64,000 nt of DNA from Armatimonadota bacterium. Lineage in GTDB: Bacteria; Armatimonadota; Fimbriimonadia; Fimbriimonadales; Fimbriimonadaceae. The stretch is taken from assembly GCA_018268255.1 (NCBI GenBank), contig JAFDWX010000004.1, positions 248,001-312,000 on the forward strand, in the 5' to 3' direction. Position numbers and translations under genes: made by a program. The notes beneath the pieces are model-generated. The model was not told where the DNA came from. It did not search any database and saw only the letters and a list, made by a program, of their open reading frames with translations. The first letter of the stretch is position 1; each line of letters opens with the position of its first letter. Positions 31,301-40,001 of the stretch are shown piece after piece.

Positions 31301-33264
31301 CCGAAAAGCAGACTAACCCGGTGGATCGCCACAGCGGCGACATATGCCAGGCCTGTCATGTACACAAACATGAACAGCGGCCACTTCCAGGAGTTGGTCT
31401 CGCGGCGGACGGTGGCCAGGGTGGACATGCACTGGCAGCACAGCGCAAAGAAGACCATGAATCCCACCGCTGTCCAGGGAGTGAAAAGGGGGCGACCATC
31501 GGGCCAAGTGGACGAGCTCAACGCCGATTGGAGGTCCTTCTCCTCGGCGTCGCTCCCGAGGCTGAACAGGATTCCGATCGAGCTCACAACCACCTCGCGT
31601 GCGGGAAACGCGCAGAGGATCGCTGTACTCAATCGCCAATCGAAGCCAGCCGGAGCGAACACCGGCTCGATTCCCTTTCCAATCCGACCCAGATAGCTTT
31701 GCTCGACGTGAACCTGTTGCAGATACTTGTCTTCCGAAACCCTCTCCCGAAAGTCCGCGTTCTTGGCTGAATATTCGCGTTTCGCCCGAGCCTCCCCTTC
31801 GATATCGCGGGGGAAGTAGAGCAGCGCCCACATCACCACCGACATCAGCACAATGATGGTGCCCGCGGTCTGGAGAAACACTTTGCCACGAAGGAACATG
31901 CTCAGCCAGACGTCTCGCCACTTGGGCCACTGATACCGTGGAAGCTCCATGATGAACGGCAACCGCTTCATTTTGAGGACGTTTCGGTTCAGGATGAGGA
32001 CAATGGGAATGGCGATGATCAGTCCGACAAAGTGCATCGCGAACAGCGTAAATCCGGCCCACCCGGGTCCGAATCGAGGCTCGATGAAGGCTCCGATGAG
32101 CAGGATATAAACCGGAAGGCGAGCGCTGCAACTCATCAACGGCGCGATGATAATCGTCGCCAAGCGTGACCGTGCATCCGGCATCACCCGAGCCGCCATG
32201 ATGCCCGGGATGGCACACGCAAACGAGCTCAAAAGCGGAATGAACGCGCGGCCACTGAGGCCGCACCAGCCCAAAAGCCGATCCATCAAAAACGCGGATC
32301 GAGCCAGATATCCCGTACCCTCCAGGGCGGCGATGAAAAAGAAAAGGATGAGAATCTGCGGCAGGAAAACAAGTGCTGAGCCCACGCCGCCGATCAGCCC
32401 ATCGACCACCAAAGATTGAAGCCAGGGAATGCCCTCGATGGACGGCGATACCGCATCACCCAGCTGTCCGATCAGCCACTCGATACCGTCCATCATCGGC
32501 GCGGCGAGCGTATAGATCGATTGGAACAGCCCATACATCACGCCGACGAAGATCGCCAGCCCGAACACTCGGTGGGTCAGGATGGCATCGATCTTTTCGG
32601 TAGTGCTCCGGTGAGGTGGCCCTTCCAACACGCTCGTTTCCCGAACTTCCTGAGCCCATTTGTAGCGCTCGTCGGTTGAAATCTCCACCTTGGAGCCAGG
32701 TTCCTTTCCGACCGGAGGTGGGACGGGTTTCTGTTCGAGCGCGGTCAAGATCGCAGACTTGAGGTCCTCCAGTCCGACACCCTTATGGCTGATGACCGAA
32801 ACGACCACCGTGCCCAGTGCTTGAGACAAAGCCTCAATGTTAACGGACCCGCCTTGTTTTGCCAAGGCATCAGTCATTGTGAGCGCGACGATCATCGGTT
32901 GGCCAAGATCGGCAACCTGCGAAAAGAAGTAAAGGCTGCGTTCCAGGTTCGTAACGTCGGCGACAAACACCAAAAGGTCAAGTGCAGGTCCCGCTGCGCC
33001 GCGAATCTCCTCGGCCGCAACCTGTTCATCCACGCTAACGGCATTGGTGGAGTAGAGCCCCGGAACGTCCACAACCTCGATCGCCGCTCCTGGCGTATTC
33101 CCCCGCAAGCGGCCGACCGCTCGCTCTACGGTTACGCCGGGATAGTTGGCGACCTTCTGTTGGCTGCCCGTAAGAGCGTTGAAGAGCGATGTTTTTCCTG
33201 CGTTGGGATTGCCGACCAACGCAACCGTGTGAAGCACAGTTCGAACAATCGGTGTCGCGGTCAC
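31297..33264 (-). CDS. feoB: ferrous iron transporter FeoB
   Basis: 655 residues. The N-terminal G domain has GNPNAGKTSLFNALTG (G1), DVPGLYS (G3) and a GTPase-linked helical region. The membrane part has two Gate-type halves (LPQILILFFFIAALEGTGYLAR, CAIPGIMAARVM) carrying the conserved Cys-x-x-Pro-style pore motif. It drives Fe(II) uptake through the inner membrane. It is shorter than E. coli FeoB (773) but complete. It starts with GTG overlapping the feoA stop (GTGA). Confidence 0.96.
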   Translation of the reverse strand: MTATPIVRTVLHTVALVGNPNAGKTSLFNALTGSQQKVANYPGVTVERAVGRLRGNTPGAAIEVVDVPGLYSTNAVSVDEQVAAEEIRGAAGPALDLLVFVADVTNLERSLYFFSQVADLGQPMIVALTMTDALAKQGGSVNIEALSQALGTVVVSVISHKGVGLEDLKSAILTALEQKPVPPPVGKEPGSKVEISTDERYKWAQEVRETSVLEGPPHRSTTEKIDAILTHRVFGLAIFVGVMYGLFQSIYTLAAPMMDGIEWLIGQLGDAVSPSIEGIPWLQSLVVDGLIGGVGSALVFLPQILILFFFIAALEGTGYLARSAFLMDRLLGWCGLSGRAFIPLLSSFACAIPGIMAARVMPDARSRLATIIIAPLMSCSARLPVYILLIGAFIEPRFGPGWAGFTLFAMHFVGLIIAIPIVLILNRNVLKMKRLPFIMELPRYQWPKWRDVWLSMFLRGKVFLQTAGTIIVLMSVVMWALLYFPRDIEGEARAKREYSAKNADFRERVSEDKYLQQVHVEQSYLGRIGKGIEPVFAPAGFDWRLSTAILCAFPAREVVVSSIGILFSLGSDAEEKDLQSALSSSTWPDGRPLFTPWTAVGFMVFFALCCQCMSTLATVRRETNSWKWPLFMFVYMTGLAYVAAVAIHRVSLLFG

Positions 33265-33497
33265 TGCTCCGCGACCATGGGTTCAATTTCGATACCGTCG
33301 CACTCCTTGCCGCGGACCACGAGTCGTTGGCAGCGGAAACAGATTTCGATAGGATCGCCAAGAGGAGCAATCTTGGTGACTTGGAACTCGGTACCCAAGG
33401 TCAATCCCATCTCTTGGAGGCGCATGACGCAATCGGTGCGGTCACAATAGCCCACAACCTGGGCCTTGGCTCCTTGTTTCAGTTCACCGATCTTCAT
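33261..33497 (-). CDS. feoA: ferrous iron transport protein FeoA
   Basis: 78 residues, a single SH3-like FeoA domain (MKIGELKQGAKAQVVGY, LQEMGLTLGTEFQVTKIAPLGDP in outline, then a domain-closing strand). It binds and tunes FeoB in the cytoplasm. It carries a few Cys, not obviously a metal site. It is directly upstream of and overlaps feoB. No Fur-box was recognised in the 75 bases upstream. Confidence 0.93.
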   Translation of the reverse strand: MKIGELKQGAKAQVVGYCDRTDCVMRLQEMGLTLGTEFQVTKIAPLGDPIEICFRCQRLVVRGKECDGIEIEPMVAEQ

Positions 33498-33572
33498 CCC
33501 TTTGAATTCACCTATTGTATCCCACGGCCAATGTTCGAGGGACGTTTGAACTTCCGCAAATTTGTCTAATTG

Positions 33573-34292
33573 CTACGGAACCACCCGAAACAAAGAGGCA
33601 TCGACGGCAGCATCAGGCTTGATGTTCACTTTCCACTCGCTCACCATGTTTTGAGTCGGCTGATTGGGAAAGGTCATCGGCTCAACAATCTGATACTGCG
33701 TCAGCTCGAAATCCTTGCTCAGGCCGATTTGGTAGCTTCCCGATACGGAGGCGTTGCCATAGGCGCGCCATTTGCCGTTGATGATGTAACCCGACTCGCG
33801 CTCGACCATATTGTCGATCGAGGCCCACTGATTCCGGAGGTACTTAAGATCTTCAAGCCGACTGATGGCGAGATCCAGCGGCGCACTTCGATCGATCAAA
33901 CAGGCGGAAGCGGCAGCGTAAATCCTCTGGTAGTCCAGCACGTCGATACCTTGCTTCACGGTCTCCGTGAGACGTCGGCCCTCTGCTGCGGTCGCTTTTG
34001 GCGCATCGTAGGTGAATCGGACACCGTCGGATGTTACGAGTGCTTGGTCTGGATCCGAAGCACGCTTGACTTGACGAATATAAAGCTTCGAGGGCCGCTC
34101 GTACTGGAATCGCGTTTCAACTTCAACTGCAACGTTGCCAAAGGTCTGCCGCAGGATAATTGTGCCCGCCATAGACTTTTTTTCGTGGTACAGGGCGATC
34201 ATCTTCGAGATCGCCTGCCCGGCCGATATTTTGGGTTCGCCTGCAGGTTGTTCTTGGGCCAACATCAGGCCAGCGAGGGTGAGGGTGATCAT
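33573..34292 (-). CDS. LolA-like / DUF2092-like exported protein
   Basis: 239 residues. A short hydrophobic leader (MITLTLAGLMLAQEQ) is followed by the pattern ISKMIALYHEKKSMAGTIILRQ, then beta strands FQYERPSKLYIRQVK and LVTSDGVRFTYDAP, the strand order of LolA/LppX half-barrels that carry lipids or lipoproteins. Function is inferred from fold only. The ATG at 34292 lies five bases past the end of the adenosyltransferase gene, so it is probably the last gene of that short operon. Confidence 0.6.
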   Translation of the reverse strand: MITLTLAGLMLAQEQPAGEPKISAGQAISKMIALYHEKKSMAGTIILRQTFGNVAVEVETRFQYERPSKLYIRQVKRASDPDQALVTSDGVRFTYDAPKATAAEGRRLTETVKQGIDVLDYQRIYAAASACLIDRSAPLDLAISRLEDLKYLRNQWASIDNMVERESGYIINGKWRAYGNASVSGSYQIGLSKDFELTQYQIVEPMTFPNQPTQNMVSEWKVNIKPDAAVDASLFRVVP

Positions 34293-34296
34293 GATC

Positions 34297-34836
34297 TTAG
34301 GAGTCCAAAGTGAATTTTTTCCAGGTGACGTCTCCGCCTGAATTTTGATTCGCAAAGCGTGCGGCCACAAAACACCAATCGGATAGACGGTTCAAAAAGA
34401 CCAACAATTCGATACCGATCGGCGATTCCTTGTGCAACTTCAGCAGTGTTCGCTCTGCCCGGCGGCAAATTGTTCGGGCCAGGTGAAGCCGTGCCGCAAG
34501 TTCGCAGCCTCCGGGTAGCACAAATGTCCGGAGTTCTGGAAGCTGTTCGGTCATGCGGTCCATGTCGGCTTCCAGGAACTTGGCGTGCGGCTCTCGGACC
34601 GAGGTCATCTCGCCATTTGGACAGCTGAGTTCTGCGCCAAGGTCAAAGAGCCAATTCTGTATCTTAAAGATCGTATCGCCAGTGGGATCGCCAGAAGAAA
34701 CCTGTGCCAACCCAAGCGCGGCGTTGAGTTCGTCGATCTCGCCAATCGCTTCGATCCTTGCGGAAGTCTTGCTCACGCGCGCGTTCCCGAAGAGACCTGT
34801 GGTTCCCGAGTCACCCGTGCCGGTGTAAACCCTCAA
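34297..34836 (-). CDS. corrinoid adenosyltransferase, PduO type
   Basis: 179 residues from the TTG at 34836. It transfers the adenosyl group of ATP to cob(I)alamin, making coenzyme B12. Diagnostic motifs are YTGTGDSGTTGLFG (ATP phosphate loop), IGEIDELNAALG, RTICRRAERTLL and LNRLSDWCFVAAR. The longest frame starts 90 bases earlier inside the previous gene, and the family begins right at VYTGTGD. TTG overlapping the upstream TGA (TTGA) is therefore chosen. No other B12 gene is nearby. Confidence 0.9.
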   Translation of the reverse strand: MRVYTGTGDSGTTGLFGNARVSKTSARIEAIGEIDELNAALGLAQVSSGDPTGDTIFKIQNWLFDLGAELSCPNGEMTSVREPHAKFLEADMDRMTEQLPELRTFVLPGGCELAARLHLARTICRRAERTLLKLHKESPIGIELLVFLNRLSDWCFVAARFANQNSGGDVTWKKFTLDS

Positions 34837-35582
34837 ACCTTCCCCCGAATCACCATCCAGGCGAACTGGGGCAATTTTTTGACTTTCGCGATTTTTGTCG
34901 GATTGAGCGCCAGACGCCAGAGCCACTCCATATGAAGTTTTTGAAAAAGGATCGGAGCGCGCTTGGTTTTCCCGCTGAAAACGTCGAAGGATCCCCCAAC
35001 ACCCATGGCCACAGGAGCCTGAATGGTTGTCATGGTTTTAAGGATGAACTCCTCCTGGCGCGGCATCCCCATCGCCACAAACAAGATGTCGGGTTTGGCT
35101 GCGGCGATCTCCTGGGCGACGATATCGTCCGAATCTGCGGGGAAATAGCCGTGATGGGTTCCGACGATGTTGCACCCCGGGAAGCGGAGCCTCATTTTTT
35201 CTGCTGCCATCTCGGCCACGCCAGGGGATGATCCCATATAGTAGATCCGCAAGCCAGTCTGAGAGCTGATCTCGGTGAGTTTGGCAACCAGATCGACACC
35301 GCTGACTTTGTGTGGGCTCGCGATGCCTTTCTTACGCAAAGCCCACAGAATTCCCACGCTATCCGCGGTGATCAACGAAGCTTCCCTCAAGACATCCATG
35401 AACTTCGGAGTCTCCTGGGCGATAACCAGCGCCGTCGCATCAGCGGTGATCACTAAACTTGGCACCCGGCTCTCCACTCGAGCCGCAATCCAATCAAGCG
35501 TAGCGTTCATATCCATCAGGGAGATGGGGATGCCAAGCAAATTTGCGGTATTTACATGCGGCTCGGAGCGGTCTTGCACCAT
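34833..35582 (-). CDS. WecG/TagA/CpsF-family glycosyltransferase (GT26)
   Basis: 249 residues. Family features: VITADATALVIAQ near 45, LITADSVGILWAL (active-site Asp region), YYMGSSPGVAEMAAEKM, FVAMGMPRQEEFI and GVGGSFDVFSGKTKRAP. Such enzymes add ManNAc-type sugars to a lipid-linked precursor at the inner membrane during surface-polymer synthesis. A paralogue lies at 44776-45570 in the polysaccharide island. It overlaps the adenosyltransferase gene by four bases. Confidence 0.9.
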   Translation of the reverse strand: MVQDRSEPHVNTANLLGIPISLMDMNATLDWIAARVESRVPSLVITADATALVIAQETPKFMDVLREASLITADSVGILWALRKKGIASPHKVSGVDLVAKLTEISSQTGLRIYYMGSSPGVAEMAAEKMRLRFPGCNIVGTHHGYFPADSDDIVAQEIAAAKPDILFVAMGMPRQEEFILKTMTTIQAPVAMGVGGSFDVFSGKTKRAPILFQKLHMEWLWRLALNPTKIAKVKKLPQFAWMVIRGKV

Positions 35583-35709
35583 GGTATTGCTAGAGTTTAC
35601 CGGGGGAACATTGTTAACGAACGATTAGTCGGATAGATTGGTCTTTGTTAAGAACTGGACTTTGGGGCACCAAATGCGCTACATTCTCCGGGCAATTGTG
35701 TTCGGATTG

Positions 35710-35725
35710 TTAAGGGAATGCTAAG
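35710..35725 (+). promoter_or_regulatory. 16-base motif shared with the other pseudopilin locus
   Basis: TTAAGGGAATGCTAAG here matches CTAAGGGAATGTTAAG at 54967-54982 at 14 of 16 positions. Both lie 50-65 bases upstream of a pseudopilin start, in opposite orientation to the genes. It may be a shared operator. Confidence 0.35.
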
Positions 35726-35774
35726 GTGCATCCAGAATCAGTTCCACGCAATTACTCAGAGTCAGGAGATGTGC

Positions 35775-36608
35775 ATGCGCCGAAACAAGGCATTTACCCT
35801 AATTGAACTTTTGGTGGTTATCGCTATTATTGCGATTCTCGCCGCCATTCTCTTCCCCGTCTTTGCCCAGGCTAAGGCAGCCGCAAAAAAGACCGCCGCC
35901 ATCAGCAATTCAAAGCAGAATGCTCTCGCAACGCTGATGTATATCGACAATAACGACGATACGTTCCCTCAGTCGGCATATTTCGAAGTCAACGGCACGA
36001 CCAAGAATCTGGTCTCCGCTTACGACGCGATCTATCCTTACACCAAGAACGTTGACATCTTCAAGGATCCGGCAGATCCCGAAGCGATCAAGTGGGACCA
36101 AATCCTTGCCAATACGTCGATCGTGCCGGGCGGCCCTTGGCTCTCTCCGCAGAAAATTGCGCGAGCAGGCGTGGGATTGAACTTTGCCTTGTTTGAGGAT
36201 CCAGGCATCCCGCCAACGGTAGGCGATGCAGACCCTGTTCGCTCTTCTGGCAGCATCTCCGATCCTGTCGGGACGGTCATGTTCTACTCTGCCGATTACA
36301 CGGCAAAGGGCGTTGCCAACAAGTACAAGAACCAATACGGCGCGCAGTTCACCACACGCGGTGGCAATGCGTTCTATTTGACTCCGCCAGTCGGCTTCAA
36401 CCGGTACAACTTTGCCGGTTCACCTCGACACAGCGGAAGTCTCGTGATCAATTTCGCGGACGGCCATGCGGCAGCAAAGAATGCGACCGCCAACCTCCCT
36501 GGAACAGGTCCAGACACAACCACCACAGCCAACACGGTGGTCAACTGCTACAACCTTCCGTTTGACTTGAACGGTATCCCCGATACCGTAGGCGAGCCGA
36601 AGGACTAA
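35775..36608 (+). CDS. prepilin-type pseudopilin (DUF1559-like)
   Basis: 277 residues. A short basic leader ends in KA-FTLIELLVVIAIIAILAAIL, the prepilin peptidase site and hydrophobic helix of type IV pilin-like proteins, followed by FPVFAQAKAAAKKT. The C-terminus has HSGSLVINFADGHAAAKN, the 'H-x-G-...-DGH' ending of the DUF1559-type family that is greatly expanded in Planctomycetes and Armatimonadota. It probably forms part of a pilus or secretion fibre. ATG 35775 was chosen because AGGAG lies six bases before it; the ATG at 35769 touches the ribosome site. Confidence 0.9.
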   Translation: MRRNKAFTLIELLVVIAIIAILAAILFPVFAQAKAAAKKTAAISNSKQNALATLMYIDNNDDTFPQSAYFEVNGTTKNLVSAYDAIYPYTKNVDIFKDPADPEAIKWDQILANTSIVPGGPWLSPQKIARAGVGLNFALFEDPGIPPTVGDADPVRSSGSISDPVGTVMFYSADYTAKGVANKYKNQYGAQFTTRGGNAFYLTPPVGFNRYNFAGSPRHSGSLVINFADGHAAAKNATANLPGTGPDTTTTANTVVNCYNLPFDLNGIPDTVGEPKD

Positions 36609-36638
36609 CTCCCTTTTCATCTGGGAAAATTCAATGAG

Positions 36639-36670
36639 CGGTCCGGCCTCTTAGGAGGTCGGGCCGTTCT
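36639..36670 (+). terminator. hairpin terminator after the pseudopilin gene
   Basis: A 12-bp stem with two G-T pairs (36639-36650 with 36655-36666) and TTAG loop. The T-tract is weak (TTCT). Confidence 0.5.
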
Positions 36671-36720
36671 GCATGTGTGTGATCCCGTAGATTTCAGTTA
36701 AACTAAATCCTAATTCGACT

Positions 36721-37488
36721 ATGGCAAGCAAGATCCGTCTAAAAGTCCATCGCCAGGTCAGCAAAGGCCAGCCCTCGCACTTCGACACGTTCGAGATTCC
36801 GTACACGGAGAACATGAACGTGATCAGCGCTTTGATGGAAGTTAGAAAGAACCCAAAAACGGTCGATGGATCCGCCGTTGAACCACCAGTTTGGGATGCA
36901 GCCTGCCTCGAAGAGGTCTGCGGCTCCTGCACGATGAACATTAACGGGAACATTCGGCAGGCGTGCTCTGCGCTGATCGAAGAAGTTGGGCATCTCAACG
37001 GCGATGTTTACGAGGTCACGCTTGAGCCCATGCAGAAGTTTCCGCTTGTCAGAGATCTCAGCGTGGACCGCTCGAAGATGTTCGAGAACCTTAAGAGGCT
37101 CAAGGCTTGGGTTCCCATCGACGGAAGCTACGACCTTGGGATGGCCCAGGCTCAGGACGATCACGTTCGTCAGTTTAGATACGCGCTTTCTCGCTGCATG
37201 ACGTGCGGATGCTGCATGGAGGCATGCCCACAGGTGAGCGAGAAGACGACCTTTATCGGACCTGCCGCCGTTGGACAAGCTCTACTTTTTAACCTTCACC
37301 CAGTCGGAGAGGCTCTCCAAGCTGACCGCATGGAAGTCCTGACCAGCGAAGATGGAATCACCAACTGCGGCAATGCGCAGAACTGCGTCAAAGTGTGCCC
37401 CAAAGCGGTTCCACTCACCACCGCCATCGCCAGAATCAACCGCGACTCGACGGTGTATAAATTGAAGCGCTGGATGGGTATCGCCTAG
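36721..37488 (+). CDS. sdhB: succinate dehydrogenase/fumarate reductase iron-sulfur subunit
   Basis: 255 residues, normal for SdhB. An N-terminal ferredoxin domain holds the [2Fe-2S] Cys (CLEEVCGSC, then C in QACSAL). The C-terminal domain holds CMTCGCCMEACP for [4Fe-4S] and NCGNAQNCVKVCPK for [3Fe-4S]. It passes electrons from the flavoprotein to quinone at the inner membrane. The flavoprotein (sdhA) and membrane anchor (sdhC) genes are not beside it, which is unusual. Confidence 0.93.
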   Translation: MASKIRLKVHRQVSKGQPSHFDTFEIPYTENMNVISALMEVRKNPKTVDGSAVEPPVWDAACLEEVCGSCTMNINGNIRQACSALIEEVGHLNGDVYEVTLEPMQKFPLVRDLSVDRSKMFENLKRLKAWVPIDGSYDLGMAQAQDDHVRQFRYALSRCMTCGCCMEACPQVSEKTTFIGPAAVGQALLFNLHPVGEALQADRMEVLTSEDGITNCGNAQNCVKVCPKAVPLTTAIARINRDSTVYKLKRWMGIA

Positions 37489-37772
37489 GCAATTTGCCAG
37501 AATCATGTCAGGCCCCTTGAAATTTTTGGGGCGATATGGCTAACCTAAGTCTTGGTGAATCGGTTCGACCGATGAGGGCAAAGCAGCGTTGCCCGGGTGC
37601 CTTCCAATGCTTATTACCGCTCTCTGAATACAACGCGAACTGACCCAGTTCACATTCCGGCACGACTTTCGTGCGGATTGGGCGTTGTTTTCAACTCTCG
37701 CTCTAGGCCTTTGCGGCTATGCCATGGGATGGGCTGCCGCATCGCCCCTGTCGAAAAAACTACGGAGAGTTT
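37489..37772 (+). other. non-coding leader with three hairpins before the ABC exporter gene
   Basis: No gene in this 284-base gap. Hairpins: 37559-37573 (ATCGGT/ACCGAT), 37576-37594 (GGGCAA/TTGCCC) and 37656-37677 (TCCG plus CACGA paired with TCGTG and CGGA, one bulged G). I match it to no known riboswitch. It may be a structured 5' leader. Confidence 0.4.
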
Positions 37773-40001
37773 ATGGATCCTGCTTCACCTGAAGCGAAAC
37801 CTGATTTAGAAACGCTTAAGTCCGAAGACGAACTGATTCGGCTCGACGCCGATTTTGGACTTGACGGCAACTACGGCCACCGCACGATGGTGGTCTCGGC
37901 GGAACATGTCCGCGTGTACGAATCAAGCGGAGTCATGTCGTTTCAAGCTCCCATCGTGGAGATTGCCTCGGCACGCAACGAGCCGTTGGTCAGCGGTGGA
38001 CGGCTTGAACTGAACATGAAGAACGGGGACAAGGTCCCCATCGTCACCTACTCGAATTCCACAGCTGCCCTCTTTAGTGAAGCGGCTCGCGGCATCGAGC
38101 AGTTGGCAACGGGCGAACCGCTGTCCATCAATCTCAAGCAAGAACGAACGCGGTGTCCAAAGTGCAATCGGCTGCTGCCCGAGAAAGATGGCGTATGTCC
38201 GAGCTGCGTCAACCGTGGCAAAACCATGCTGCGGATCGGACAGTTTTTGATGCCCTACAAGAAGCAGGCCGGATTCTTGGCCCTGCTTTCGCTCACCACA
38301 ACGATCCTCAACCTGATTACACCGGAGATTCAAGGAAGAATTATCCACGAAGTCGTTGAGAAGAAAAGCAATCTCAATATCCTGTGGTTGTTGATGGGCT
38401 CTTGGCTCGCAGTGGCGGCCTCTGCATCGCTTGTCAACATTACACGTGACAGGCTAAATGCGGCCCTCGCCGGAAGTATCGCGGGCGATCTTCGCTCGAC
38501 CGTGTATCGTGCGATTGAGTTCCTTCAGTTGACCTTCTTCGATAAGAAGCAGGTCGGAGCCATCGCCAGCCGCGTAACGAGCGATACGGACCGTGTCTGG
38601 GGATTCCTGGTTGAAGGTGTTCCCTACTTCCTGCTCAATGGCCTGACTTTGGTCTGTGTGACTGTGATGTTGTTCAGCATCAATCCGATCATGGCGGCCT
38701 TCGTTCTGATCCCCGTACCTCTCGTCGTGATCGTCGGCGTCACGTTTTGGCGGCCGATGTCGCAGATGTGGCACCGGGTGGGCCAGAAATGGGCTCGATT
38801 CCATGTGCATCTGAACGAATCGCTCAACGGCATCCGCGTCGTGAAGGCCTTCGCGACGGAAGACACGGAATTCAGCAAGTTCATGAGCCGAAACCGCGAA
38901 CTTCGGAACGCAGGTGTCAGTGCCGACCAGCGCTGGTTCACGATCTTTGGCGCGATGATGTTCTTCACCACGCTCGGGACTCTGATCTGCTGGGCAGTGG
39001 GCGGCTACCTCATGGCGACGGGAAGACTCCAACTCAGCCAATTCTGGCGGATTCAGGCCTACCTGGGTCTCGTCTATGGCCCCCTGCAGTGGTTCGCCGC
39101 TGTGAACAACTGGTTCACGCGCGCCATGGCAGGTGCGGACCGAATCTTCGAGATCGTGGATATGACGCCGGAAACCTACGGGAACCGCGGTACGGGTGAT
39201 CGGATCAAAGGTCAGGTCGAATTCAGGAACGTTCGATTTGGTTACGATAAGTCCAACCCAGTTCTCAAGGGAATCACTTTCACGGCGAACGCAGGAGAAA
39301 TGATCGGTCTGGTGGGCAAATCCGGTGCTGGAAAGTCGACGACGATCAACCTCATCGCGCGATTCTATGAGCCTGATTCCGGCGTGATCAAGATCGATGA
39401 TAAGGACTATCGAGAGATCGCTCTTCAGGATCTGCGACACCAAATTGGAATCGTTTTGCAAGAGCCGTTTCTATTTAACGGCACCATCGCTGAGAACATT
39501 GCCTACGGCAAACCCGGAGCCTCTTTCGAGGAGGTTGTGGAAGCGGCTCGTGCTGCCAATGCCCACAATTTCATTTTGGGCAAGCCGGATGGCTACGACA
39601 CCATGGTGGGCGAACGTGGAGCGAAATTGAGCGGTGGCGAACGCCAGCGAATTTCCATCGCGCGCGCGATCTTGCACAACCCTGCGATTCTGATCCTCGA
39701 CGAGGCGACATCCAGTGTGGACGTTGAAACGGAAAAGCAGATTCAGGAGGCTCTTCAGCATCTGGTGGCTGGCCGCACGACCTTTGCCATCGCCCATAGG
39801 CTCTCGACCCTACGCAACGCAGATCGACTGGTTGTTCTGGATCGAGGCCAAATCGCGGAGATCGGCACCCATGAGGAACTCATGGCAAAGAAGGGCGTAT
39901 TCCACGGTCTCGTCCAGACACAGAGCGCGATCCAAGAAATCCTTGGCGTTGCGTATCTCGAAGGCGACGAAACTCCACAAGGAGAGGTGGATTGGCAGTA
40001 G
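37773..40001 (+). CDS. ABC exporter with N-terminal zinc-ribbon extension
   Basis: 742 residues. Residues 1-120 form a PH-like beta domain (VVSAEHVRVYESSGVMSF). A zinc ribbon follows with Cys128, 131, 142 and 145 (RCPKCNRLLPEKDGVCPSC in outline). Then come six membrane helices (about 155-430) of the type-IV exporter fold, and the ATPase with Walker A GKSGAGKST near 515, signature LSGGERQRISIARA, Walker B ILILDEATSSVD and H-loop IAHRLST. It would work as a homodimer pumping an unknown substrate outward. It belongs with the DUF1854 protein 0.9 kb downstream, a pairing I recall from other phyla. GGAGAG precedes ATG 37773. Confidence 0.88.
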   Translation: MDPASPEAKPDLETLKSEDELIRLDADFGLDGNYGHRTMVVSAEHVRVYESSGVMSFQAPIVEIASARNEPLVSGGRLELNMKNGDKVPIVTYSNSTAALFSEAARGIEQLATGEPLSINLKQERTRCPKCNRLLPEKDGVCPSCVNRGKTMLRIGQFLMPYKKQAGFLALLSLTTTILNLITPEIQGRIIHEVVEKKSNLNILWLLMGSWLAVAASASLVNITRDRLNAALAGSIAGDLRSTVYRAIEFLQLTFFDKKQVGAIASRVTSDTDRVWGFLVEGVPYFLLNGLTLVCVTVMLFSINPIMAAFVLIPVPLVVIVGVTFWRPMSQMWHRVGQKWARFHVHLNESLNGIRVVKAFATEDTEFSKFMSRNRELRNAGVSADQRWFTIFGAMMFFTTLGTLICWAVGGYLMATGRLQLSQFWRIQAYLGLVYGPLQWFAAVNNWFTRAMAGADRIFEIVDMTPETYGNRGTGDRIKGQVEFRNVRFGYDKSNPVLKGITFTANAGEMIGLVGKSGAGKSTTINLIARFYEPDSGVIKIDDKDYREIALQDLRHQIGIVLQEPFLFNGTIAENIAYGKPGASFEEVVEAARAANAHNFILGKPDGYDTMVGERGAKLSGGERQRISIARAILHNPAILILDEATSSVDVETEKQIQEALQHLVAGRTTFAIAHRLSTLRNADRLVVLDRGQIAEIGTHEELMAKKGVFHGLVQTQSAIQEILGVAYLEGDETPQGEVDWQ

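Noticed and set aside
31297-33497. Fur-box search upstream of feoAB
   Set aside because: No GATAATGATAATCATTATC-like palindrome was seen in the 75 bases before feoA.
35583-35774. Riboswitch upstream of the first pseudopilin (such as cyclic-di-GMP class)
   Set aside because: The conserved cores of the GEMM-type classes are absent; only the shared 16-base motif stands out.
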